DNA from: an uncultured Collinsella sp.
GTDB taxonomy: Bacteria; Actinomycetota; Coriobacteriia; Coriobacteriales; Coriobacteriaceae
Reading direction: 5' to 3'
Length of the DNA stretch: 5,084 nucleotides
Assembly: GCA_900765115.1 (NCBI GenBank)
Contig: CAAFQK010000042.1
Span: forward strand, 1 to 5,084
Every line of letters begins with the position of its first letter. Positions within the stretch are counted from its first letter, which is position 1. The notes under the pieces were generated by a model. The model saw only the letters and a list, made by a program, of their open reading frames with translations. It was not told the origin of the DNA and did no database searches. The position numbers and the translations under genes are program-made. Of the stretch, positions 1 to 5,007 are shown piece after piece.

Positions 1-762
1 GACCTCGCGAGGTCGCGGGCGGTCGACGCCGTCCGCCATATCCCCGCCGACGAGATTGGCGTCGCTCTGCCTGCGGACGGCCGAATCTCCTACGCGCACC
101 TCCGCCGCTGGCACCCAGATGTCGCCAAGGCTGTCGATGTCGCAATCGCGGAAGCAGGGTCGAGGCATCCTGAAATCAAAGGGGCGAGCGCCGCCTACAG
201 CAAGTCCGTGGAGCGCTGCGCCGACCTCAAGGGTCTTGAAGGCGTTGCGCGGGACCGCTACGTGAACGACGCCATGCGCGAGCTACGCGCGCGCCAGGGC
301 AACGCCCTGCTGAGGGTCATCGCACCCGATCGGGCGACGGTCCCCGAAAGGGAACTGATGAGGTCCGCAAGGCCGGACGACGGGCCCGCGGCGGAGCGCA
401 AGCGAATGAAGCCGCTCGTCGGCGAGGTCCGCGCCTGCGTCGTCGGTAAAGACCTGGAGAGAGCACGTGAAGCCGTGCGCAAGCGCAGGCCTATCCCAGA
501 GAGGTGCCTCCGATCATGCCCGTCCTACGCGCTTTCTATGGCAAAAGCCCCGGTTGCCGCGAGCAGAGCCATTACCAAAGCGATCGCGTTCGCAACGGAG
601 AACCCCAGAAGAAAGAAGGACCTGTCAGATGAGGTCGGCCAGAAAGCCGAGCGCGCGCTCGCAAGGGCGCTCGCAGCCGCTGTATCGGCCGCGATCAGGG
701 GCGATGCGGCGGGCATCGTGCTCGACTCAGCGAAAACAATAGTGAAGGGAATGATTCTATGA
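1..762 (+). CDS. Probable MobP/MobL-type relaxase, C-terminal part (5' end outside window)
   Basis: The frame is open from the first base to the TGA at 760-762, so only the last 253 residues are visible and the start lies upstream. Visible residues 23-30 (ALPADGRI), followed by SYAHL and a VAKAVDVAI stretch, resemble the region after the catalytic domain in MobP-type relaxases of Gram-positive elements (a 'lPkGriSYgyl...VD.i' pattern). Next comes a charged helical part with a YVNDAMREL segment. Such proteins nick DNA at oriT and lead the strand through the coupling protein. The catalytic Tyr and metal-binding His motifs are not in the window, so the assignment rests on this weak resemblance plus the coupling-protein gene directly downstream. 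The last 90 residues are Lys/Arg/Ala-rich, with no recognised domain. The stop overlaps the next start (ATGA), implying translational coupling. Another DNA-processing protein of the element remains possible. Confidence 0.55.
   Translation, partial: DLARSRAVDAVRHIPADEIGVALPADGRISYAHLRRWHPDVAKAVDVAIAEAGSRHPEIKGASAAYSKSVERCADLKGLEGVARDRYVNDAMRELRARQGNALLRVIAPDRATVPERELMRSARPDDGPAAERKRMKPLVGEVRACVVGKDLERAREAVRKRRPIPERCLRSCPSYALSMAKAPVAASRAITKAIAFATENPRRKKDLSDEVGQKAERALARALAAAVSAAIRGDAAGIVLDSAKTIVKGMIL
744..750 (+). promoter_or_regulatory. Ribosome binding site for the 759 start
   Basis: GAAGGGA lies 8 nt before the ATG at 759, inside the end of the relaxase-like gene. It supports 759 as a real translation start. 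The ATG at 958 has no comparable purine-rich sequence before it, which is one reason to think 759 is the true beginning of the coupling protein. Confidence 0.6.
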
Positions 763-1178
763 GCAAGCAGAAGAGCTTCAACGTCGACGAGGGCGCGCAT
801 TTCAAGCGCTGTGTCGCTGCCGGCACGGCCGTTGGGACCGCGATCGCGCTCGCCCTGCTGCCGGCGGTATGGCGCTGGCTGAAAGCACGGGTCATCGGCA
901 TCGCCGCAACGCTCACAAGCTTCGGGACGGCCGCAGCGCCCGAACCCCCCCGGTACCATGTTCCAAAACCCGCTCGAAGCCCTGCCGGAGCTGATCCAGG
1001 ACGATACTTTCCTCGTGGGATGCGCGGCAACCCTCACTGTCTCAATGGCTGCCGGCATCTGGAGCCACCTCGACTGGTCGCGCTGGCTCCACGACGGGAC
1101 CTGGGTCGGTGGGCGCCGCGCGCCCGGCGCGCCCATCCACGGCGACGCGAGGCTCATCTCGGCGCACGGCGAGCTTAA
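759..1178 (+). CDS. N-terminal membrane segment of the VirD4-type coupling protein, out of frame with the rest
   Basis: This frame starts at an ATG that overlaps the preceding stop (ATGA) and has a good RBS. Residues 1-64 look like real protein: a short polar N-terminus, a hydrophobic helix at about residues 17-40 (ending VWRWLKAR), then a small-residue stretch ending in PEPP. After the C7 run at 945-951 the frame gives an Arg/Pro/Ala-rich translation typical of out-of-frame GC-rich DNA. From there the neighbouring frame, starting MFQNPLEALPEL, carries the expected continuation. VirD4/TraG proteins usually start with two membrane helices; this piece supplies the first and the 958-2700 frame the second. 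The likeliest reading is one gene, 759-2700, broken by a 1-nt insertion. A separate small membrane protein is the less likely alternative, and residues after about 65 probably have no function. Confidence 0.6.
   Translation: MSKQKSFNVDEGAHFKRCVAAGTAVGTAIALALLPAVWRWLKARVIGIAATLTSFGTAAAPEPPRYHVPKPARSPAGADPGRYFPRGMRGNPHCLNGCRHLEPPRLVALAPRRDLGRWAPRARRAHPRRREAHLGARRA
945..951 (+). other. C7 homopolymer at the apparent frameshift in the coupling protein
   Basis: Seven consecutive C follow GAA at 942-944. Reading from 759, codons run GAA CCC CCC CGG. Omitting one C gives GAA CCC CCC GGT ACC ATG, which joins the coupling-protein frame without a stop. This is consistent with a sequencing or assembly length error, a true inactivating insertion, a phase-variable tract, or +1 slippage on CCC-C. 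The sequence alone cannot separate these. Confidence 0.65.
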
Positions 1179-2700
1179 GTGCCAGAGCGAGTCGTGGCAG
1201 GAGGGCGGCAAGCCCTCGGGCGGCACTTTGGTCGTGGGCGAGATCGGGAGGAGCGTCAGGCTCATCGACTCGGTCCACGCCTGCATCCTCGCCGAAAGCG
1301 GCGAGGGCAAGAGCCGCCGCGTCGCCATTTTATCAGCCATGGCTAACTTCGAGCAAGGCCGTTCCCTCATCATCAACGACATCAAGGGCGAGCTCAGAGC
1401 CTTCCTTGAGCCTGCGTTCGAGAAGGCGGGCACTCACCGCATCGTCGACGTGATGTTCGACGCGCCCGCATCCTCGGTTCGGTTCGATCCGCTCGAGAGG
1501 GCAAAGGAGGCCTTTAGGGCGGAGAGGGCCGGCGGCTGCGCGCGAGAACTGCGCGAGCTCGCGCGCTGCATCGTGCCCGCGCCGTCGAAAGGCCAGCCGT
1601 TCTTCTACGACGGCGCTCGGAACCTCTTCGTCGGTATCTCCCTCGCCCTCATCGAGGACGCGTCCATCCCGGAAGACGAGAAGACCGTCATGTCCGTCGC
1701 GGCCGCAATCTCGCCGTCGGGCGATCAAGGCCCGCTTGACCGCATCGCCGCCCTGGCGGCGTCTTTGCCCGCCGGAGACCCCGCCCTCCCCTTCCTCGGC
1801 GGACTCAACGGTGAGCACGGAGGCGGGCCCGGCATCGTCTCGACTCTGAGCAACTGCCTCACCGAATACGTCGACGGCAACGTTGCCCGGATGCTTCACG
1901 ACGACGAGTGCGGCCTCGGGGACATCGGCGAGGAGCCCACAGCGGTCTTCATCTCATCGTCCTCGGCAACGGGCAACTACAAGAGACTCGTCCAGACGTT
2001 CGTTTCCCAAGCGCTCTCGGCGCTGCGCTCCTGCGCTGCGGGCCATGCCGGGCGCTGCCCCGTCGAGACCGTCCTCCTCCTCGATGAGGCGGCATCCCTC
2101 GGCCGCAACGAGAGGATTGTCCAGGACCTGGGAGAGATACGCTCGGAAGGCGGCCATGTTTTCTGGTTCTGTCAGTCGCTCCTCCAGCTCCAGTCCGTCT
2201 CCGGCTACAGCCGAGAAGAAGCCGAGACGATACTCGACCTCCTCAAGGACAAGGTCGTTCTCTCCTGCTCCAACCTCGGCACGGCACGCAAGCTCTCGGA
2301 ATCGATGGGCTCCTACACCGCGATCGCGCAGTCCACAAGTAGAACGAAGGGAACGAACACCGGGTCAACCGGCATGAGCGAGGGGCTCGTCCGCAGGCCG
2401 CTCATCACGCCCGACGAGCTCCAGCGTTGGACTGGCCGCGAGACGGGAGCCCTCGTGATCCACGACGGCGCACCTATGGCCTTCCCCAGCAGGGACGTCA
2501 CCGAGACCTTCGTCGGGCCCATGCTCGGGATGACGTCCCCCGAGGCCGAACGGGCACTTATGGAGCAATCGACCGCTCGCCGCGAGATCAGGAACGAGAC
2601 GGTACCGAAGATTTGGCAGGGCCCGACCGACCCCGGCGGCGCGGCGATAGCACCAACGAAGCCGAAAACGGTGGCAGGATACGTTCCCGAGGGCTTCTAG
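958..2700 (+). CDS. VirD4/TraG-family type IV coupling protein (ATPase), main part
   Basis: This 580-residue frame carries the body of a type IV secretion coupling protein, an inner-membrane ATPase that brings the relaxase-DNA complex to the transfer channel. Visible in order: a membrane helix at about residues 17-37; PIHGDARLI (59-67), matching the 'yGsArw' motif of the family; Walker A AESGEGKS (112-119); LIINDIKGEL (137-146), like the conserved 'D.KGel' motif; Walker B TVLLLDEA (371-378) with D376 and E377; a sensor-like FCQS with Q406; and LGTARKLSESMG (440-451), like the C-terminal 'lSe.lG' motif. The first Gly of the usual GxxGxGKS is Ala. The ATG at 958 is the first start after an in-frame stop at 880-882 and lacks an RBS, so the true start is probably 759 through a frameshift, giving about 646 residues. 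The gene ends the operon, 45 nt before a terminator. Confidence 0.9.
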   Translation: MFQNPLEALPELIQDDTFLVGCAATLTVSMAAGIWSHLDWSRWLHDGTWVGGRRAPGAPIHGDARLISAHGELKCQSESWQEGGKPSGGTLVVGEIGRSVRLIDSVHACILAESGEGKSRRVAILSAMANFEQGRSLIINDIKGELRAFLEPAFEKAGTHRIVDVMFDAPASSVRFDPLERAKEAFRAERAGGCARELRELARCIVPAPSKGQPFFYDGARNLFVGISLALIEDASIPEDEKTVMSVAAAISPSGDQGPLDRIAALAASLPAGDPALPFLGGLNGEHGGGPGIVSTLSNCLTEYVDGNVARMLHDDECGLGDIGEEPTAVFISSSSATGNYKRLVQTFVSQALSALRSCAAGHAGRCPVETVLLLDEAASLGRNERIVQDLGEIRSEGGHVFWFCQSLLQLQSVSGYSREEAETILDLLKDKVVLSCSNLGTARKLSESMGSYTAIAQSTSRTKGTNTGSTGMSEGLVRRPLITPDELQRWTGRETGALVIHDGAPMAFPSRDVTETFVGPMLGMTSPEAERALMEQSTARREIRNETVPKIWQGPTDPGGAAIAPTKPKTVAGYVPEGF

Positions 2701-2745
2701 CCGCGTAATCGCCCATATCCAGCGGAAACGCCTCGATCAACTACG

Positions 2746-2785
2746 CGCCCGCACCCGCGTACTACACGCGGGTGCGGGTGTTTTT
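2746..2785 (+). terminator. Rho-independent terminator of the relaxase/coupling-protein operon
   Basis: A perfect 13-bp GC-rich stem pairs 2748-2760 with 2766-2778 around the 5-nt loop ACTAC. It can extend by a G-T and a C-G pair to 2746/2780. It is followed by TTTTT, then CGTTTT. It begins 45 nt after the coupling-protein stop. There is no T tract on the other strand, so it should act on + strand transcription only. Confidence 0.92.
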
Positions 2786-2792
2786 CGTTTTA

Positions 2793-2897
2793 GGTGCAGG
2801 CATCTACCTGCGCTTTCGAACTCGGCGCGCCGAGTTGCGCCGTTTGCCTCCGGCGAAACGTAGTGGAGCCTTATCCTGCACCGCCGCTTCGTGGCGG
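2793..2897. other. Candidate origin of transfer (oriT): inverted repeats around a TATCCTGC motif
   Basis: TATCCTGC at 2872-2879 matches the nick-region core established for P-type relaxases (RP4 and Ti border type, YATCCTG/Y). Directly before it, 2841-2848 pairs with 2852-2860 (8 bp, one bulged G, 3-nt loop). Directly after it, 2881-2887 pairs with 2891-2897 (7 bp with one wobble). GGTGCAGG at 2793-2800 and CCTGCACC at 2875-2882 form an outer inverted repeat that overlaps the motif. Relaxase-like and coupling-protein genes lie next door. Against it: in RP4 the nick is nearer to its hairpin than here, the site lies downstream rather than upstream of the relaxase gene, and an 8-mer match can arise by chance. 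Confidence 0.35.
2819..2836. repeat. 18-bp perfect palindrome
   Basis: AACTCGGCGCGCCGAGTT reads the same on both strands and has no spacer. It lies between the operon terminator and the candidate nick motif. It could be the binding site of a dimeric protein or part of a transfer origin; with no loop it is a poor RNA hairpin. Confidence 0.75.
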
Positions 2898-2971
2898 AAA
2901 ACCGAATCCAGGGTGACGCGTAGCATTCGAACCACAGCGTCGAAAAATGACGTCAGAAGCCCGCCGCCGAA

Positions 2972-3202
2972 CTATCCATCGAACAGGTCTGAATTGAAAA
3001 ACTCTCGCAGGGAGACGCCGAGCCCGCCTGCGATGCGCTCGATGTTCTCGATGGAGACGTTGCGCTTGCCAGTCTCGACTTCGGCGAAATAGGTGCGCGA
3101 CATCTCGATGGAATATGCGAAGGCCTCTTGGCTCACGCCGAGTCCGGCCCTCAATTCCTTGACGCGAAGCCCCACGCGCATCTTGGGGCCCAGTTGAGTC
3201 AT
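2972..3202 (-). CDS. Small HTH_XRE transcriptional regulator (76 aa), controller-protein-like
   Basis: This is a single-domain DNA-binding protein. Residues 11-21 form helix 1 (GLRVKELRAGL). VSQEAFAYSIEMS (23-35) is the classic HTH_XRE helix 2 and turn. RTYFAEVETGKRNVS (36-50) is the recognition helix and following loop, and IENIERIAGGLGVSLREFF (51-69) closes the bundle. There is no extra ligand or protease domain. The length and the R-T-Y...E-x-G-x-R-N-V-S-I-E-N-I-E-R-I-A pattern resemble controller (C) proteins of restriction-modification systems, though many phage and element repressors look alike. The start at 3202 was chosen because AAGGAGGTG precedes it by 3 nt; the frame is open up to 3427 but would run across the promoter and the divergent gene. 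It is divergent from the lipoprotein gene and very probably controls the shared intergenic region, including its own promoter. Confidence 0.9.
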   Translation of the reverse strand: MTQLGPKMRVGLRVKELRAGLGVSQEAFAYSIEMSRTYFAEVETGKRNVSIENIERIAGGLGVSLREFFNSDLFDG

Positions 3203-3205
3203 TGG

Positions 3206-3214
3206 CACCTCCTT
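3206..3214 (-). promoter_or_regulatory. Strong ribosome binding site deciding the HTH regulator start
   Basis: On the - strand AAGGAGGTG is a near-perfect Shine-Dalgarno sequence. Its AGGAGG core (3208-3213) is 5 nt from the ATG at 3202. It excludes the longer in-frame extension towards 3427. Confidence 0.9.
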
Positions 3215-3243
3215 ACCGTCGGTGTCAATGATTCGGCCCTGTT

Positions 3244-3272
3244 CTATATAAGTCACACCTATATAAGTGACA
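3244..3272. repeat. Tandem operator-like boxes in the divergent promoter region
   Basis: CTATATAAGTCACA (3244-3257) and CTATATAAGTGACA (3259-3272) differ at one base and repeat with a 15-bp period. The differing base also creates the inverted pair GTCAC (3252-3256) and GTGAC (3267-3271). On the - strand the boxes read TGTGACTTATATAG and TGTCACTTATATAG, similar in flavour to the GACTTATAGTC type of controller-protein box; that comparison is from memory. The position, over the regulator promoter and just upstream of the lipoprotein promoter area, fits binding by the HTH protein. Confidence 0.7.
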
Positions 3273-3273
3273 A
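3245..3273 (-). promoter_or_regulatory. Promoter of the HTH regulator gene
   Basis: On the - strand TTGTCA (3273-3268) is a -35 with five of six consensus bases. A 17-nt spacer separates it from TATATA (3250-3245) as the -10. Transcription would start near 3238, about 25 nt before the RBS. Two near-identical boxes lie inside this promoter, which suggests that the regulator controls itself. Confidence 0.65.
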
Positions 3274-3280
3274 TTTGAAA

Positions 3281-3286
3281 TACAAT
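3281..3286 (+). promoter_or_regulatory. Possible -10 element of the lipoprotein gene
   Basis: TACAAT matches five of six bases of the -10 consensus and lies 43 nt before the ATG at 3324. No good -35 is found at 16-18 nt upstream; that position falls in the second operator-like box. A promoter with a poor -35 and a bound regulator there would suit activation or tight repression by the HTH protein, but this is inference. Confidence 0.35.
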
Positions 3287-3323
3287 ACGGGAATCAGAGG
3301 ATTTCAATCTGGGAGGAAGCACG

Positions 3324-4118
3324 ATGAACATTGAAATCTCTAGGAGGGCGTTTCTCGCAGCGGGGTCCCTCGCCGTCATGGGCTCGCTCGGGCTCGCCGG
3401 GTGCGGCAAGAGCGGCATCAGCGGCAAGACCCTCTACTACTACTCGGTTTGCGGCAGCGTGGCCCTTGGCAAGGTGTGCGTGAACAAGCCCGGATCCGCG
3501 TCGACGATCAAGTTCGACGACGACACATGGCACTACGTCGGCTCCACCGAGCTCAGCGGCGACTGGAAAGCCGAAGGCGACGATGTGGTCCTGTCCTCAT
3601 CGCAGCTCGGCACCGTCACGCTCGTAAGGCAGGACGACGGGAGCTACGTGCCCTCGGGGTCCGAGGGCTACGGCGAGAGGTACTTCGTGGACGAGTCCGC
3701 GGCGCAGTCCTACTACGACGAGTACACGGCGGCCACGCCCGATAGGGTGAGAGACACGCTGGAGAGTGCCACCTGGTCGGTGAAGAACCCGCCCTCGACC
3801 CAAACCGTCGCAGAGACGCTCTCGTTCGACGACGGCTCGCTTGCGTTCACGAAGGGCGAGTACCAAAGGAAGGGCTCTTACACCGATGCCCCGCGCGAGA
3901 GCTCGTGGCTCGCCTCGGACCATTCTGGCGAGTACGAGCTCGGCGTGACCTCCCAGTGGGTGAGCTCGGACGGATCGTCGCCGCGACCCTTGATCTACGA
4001 GGGGACGATGACCGTCGGGGGCGAGGCGACAGACTTTAAGCTGTCCGACCGCAGGGGCTCCCTCACGCTAACCCTTTCCTCCGAGTGGAGCGCGGTGACG
4101 TTCGCCAATGGAAAATAG
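3324..4118 (+). CDS. Tat-type secreted lipoprotein of unknown function
   Basis: This is a 264-residue exported protein. The N-terminus has a twin-arginine motif SRRAFL (residues 6-11), a hydrophobic stretch (9-25) and a lipobox LAGC with the lipidated Cys at 27. It should be exported folded, or through Sec as some RR lipoproteins are, and anchored to the outer face of the membrane. The mature part is acidic, Ser/Gly/Tyr-rich and has only two other Cys, at 43 and 52, a possible disulfide. Alternating beta-type segments such as TIKFDDDTWHYVG (around 60-72) and TLSFDDGSLAF (around 166-176) recur, hinting at two similar beta-rich lobes. I do not recognise a family. The start is fixed by GGGAGGA (3311-3317), 6 nt upstream. 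The next gene begins within about 20 nt of the stop, or overlaps it, so the two form an operon divergent from the HTH regulator. Confidence 0.85.
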   Translation: MNIEISRRAFLAAGSLAVMGSLGLAGCGKSGISGKTLYYYSVCGSVALGKVCVNKPGSASTIKFDDDTWHYVGSTELSGDWKAEGDDVVLSSSQLGTVTLVRQDDGSYVPSGSEGYGERYFVDESAAQSYYDEYTAATPDRVRDTLESATWSVKNPPSTQTVAETLSFDDGSLAFTKGEYQRKGSYTDAPRESSWLASDHSGEYELGVTSQWVSSDGSSPRPLIYEGTMTVGGEATDFKLSDRRGSLTLTLSSEWSAVTFANGK

Positions 4119-4137
4119 GCACGATGGAGACACCAAA

Positions 4138-4833
4138 GTGGGCGAAAACAGACACCTCATGACGACTATCCTCACGCGAGCAAAGTCAAAGAGGACAGCA
4201 ATAGCGACAGCAGCCGTCCTGCTCGCCGCGTTCCTCGCCCTCGCCTGGCCGCACGCCATGCCCACGGGAAATAAAGACGAAGGCAATTCGGCTGCGACAA
4301 CGCAGCGAGAAGCCGCGGGAGCAACCGAAGAAGAAAACGAGACAAGCTCCGTCGCGCGAGACGGGACAGACGAAGCCTCAGGACCGACGGCGGAAGACGC
4401 CCAGCCTGAAGAAACCACTGCGAACGAGAGGAGAACGACGGGTAATGGCTCGGACGTCCCGTCGTCAGGCGAGAATGGAAAGAGCTCCGGCAAACCAGAG
4501 TCGGGAAACCCCTCCGCACAGGAAACTGCCTCCCACCAGCACAACTGGGTAGTCCAAACCAAGACCGTCCATCATGACGCGCAGTACAGGACCGTCCACC
4601 ATGACGCAGTTGTAAAGTATGTCAGCATTTGCAACAACTGTGGGGCGGATATCACTGGGAACGAAGCGGCTCATATTAAGAACTCGCTACTCAACGGTGG
4701 CAACTGCGGTTCTTGCCACGAAGAGTCTCGTACAGTGCAGGCTGCCTACGACGAACAGGTGCAGGTGAGCGCGGCATGGGACGAGACCGTGACCACCGGG
4801 TATAAGTGCTCGGGTTGCGGAGCCACGAAGTAG
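4138..4833 (+). CDS. Membrane-anchored Cys/His-rich (zinc-ribbon-like) protein
   Basis: From the GTG at 4138 the protein has 231 residues. A basic start (RAKSKR, 14-19) precedes one hydrophobic helix (about 20-37), acting as signal anchor or uncleaved signal. Residues about 42-131 are a low-complexity Glu/Thr/Ser/Gly linker. The C-terminal 100 residues begin HQHNWV (133-138), have two copies of TVHHDA (143-148, 152-157), then CNNC (165-168), CGSCH (190-194) and CSGC (224-227). Three CxxC pairs plus many His suggest metal binding. The linker would hold the domain away from the membrane, probably outside the cell. Function is unknown; similar HNW...CxxC tails occur, as I recall, in proteins of gut bacteria and mobile elements. 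GGAG (4126-4129), 8 nt upstream, favours GTG 4138; ATG 4108 (241 residues, overlapping the lipoprotein stop) and ATG 4159 are alternatives. Confidence 0.8.
   Translation: MGENRHLMTTILTRAKSKRTAIATAAVLLAAFLALAWPHAMPTGNKDEGNSAATTQREAAGATEEENETSSVARDGTDEASGPTAEDAQPEETTANERRTTGNGSDVPSSGENGKSSGKPESGNPSAQETASHQHNWVVQTKTVHHDAQYRTVHHDAVVKYVSICNNCGADITGNEAAHIKNSLLNGGNCGSCHEESRTVQAAYDEQVQVSAAWDETVTTGYKCSGCGATK
4564..4607 (+). repeat. Tandem 17-nt direct repeat inside the Cys/His protein
   Basis: ACCGTCCATCATGACGC (4564-4580) and ACCGTCCACCATGACGC (4591-4607) differ at one base and repeat with a 27-nt, nine-codon period. Each encodes the TVHHDA unit. The near-identity at DNA level suggests a recent internal duplication or strong conservation of the His-His-Asp unit. 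Confidence 0.7.
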
Positions 4834-4887
4834 CGGAAGCCACTGAATTCTAGGCCGTAGCGGTCAAGCATCTGGTTGAGTCCTATT

Positions 4888-4917
4888 GATACCGCCGGAC
4901 GCATGCGCTCCGGTATC
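4888..4917. repeat. Imperfect inverted repeat
   Basis: GATACCG (4888-4894) pairs with CGGTATC (4911-4917). The loop contains the 8-bp palindrome CGCATGCG. It starts 54 nt after the Cys/His protein stop. It may stabilise or end the transcript, but there is no following T run. Confidence 0.55.
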
Positions 4918-4950
4918 CTCCATATCCCCCGAGCCACCTTAGCCAAGGTT

Positions 4951-4971
4951 CCAAGGGGCAGCGCCCCTTGG
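4951..4971. repeat. 9-bp perfect hairpin
   Basis: CCAAGGGGC (4951-4959) pairs with GCCCCTTGG (4963-4971) around the 3-nt loop AGC. CCAAGG also occurs just before it (4943-4948), inside a small ACCTT/AAGGT inverted repeat (4936-4940 with 4945-4949). It looks like an extragenic palindromic repeat; no T tract follows. Confidence 0.65.
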
Positions 4972-4983
4972 CGCGCAGGGGTT

Positions 4984-5007
4984 CGGGGATGGCGCGAGGC
5001 ATCCCCG
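4984..5007. repeat. 8-bp perfect hairpin
   Basis: CGGGGATG (4984-4991) pairs with CATCCCCG (5000-5007) around an 8-nt loop. It stands 12 nt after the previous hairpin. The pair may form one composite repeat element or a binding region. Confidence 0.6.

Noticed and set aside
525..1433. Long antisense open frame (302 codons)
   Set aside because: It lies opposite the relaxase-like and coupling-protein genes, has no recognisable motifs and has a composition typical of the reverse strand of GC-rich coding DNA.
1333..1899. Antisense open frame inside the coupling-protein gene
   Set aside because: It is Arg/Gly/Glu-rich with no domain, and lies wholly opposite the conserved ATPase sequence.
2929..2945. 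tRNA T-loop-like GGTTCGAAT on the - strand
   Set aside because: The bases on either side cannot form a T stem, and no acceptor, anticodon or D arm can be built around it.
2948..2955. TGACGTCA palindrome
   Set aside because: An 8-bp palindrome alone is expected by chance at this scale, and it is not placed at a promoter.
2772..3092. Open frame of 106 codons on the + strand
   Set aside because: Its start lies within the terminator stem, no RBS precedes it, and half of it is antisense to the HTH regulator. The translation is Arg/Ser/Pro-rich without features.
3203..3427. N-terminal extension of the HTH regulator
   Set aside because: It would read across the divergent promoter and the start of the lipoprotein gene; the near-perfect RBS before 3202 decides the start.
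4746..4946. Antisense frame of 66 codons from a TTG, with protein-like text such as IPERMRPAV
   Set aside because: It has no good RBS, overlaps the conserved Cys-rich end of the + strand gene and crosses a hairpin. I recognise no family, though a remnant of a gene cannot be excluded.
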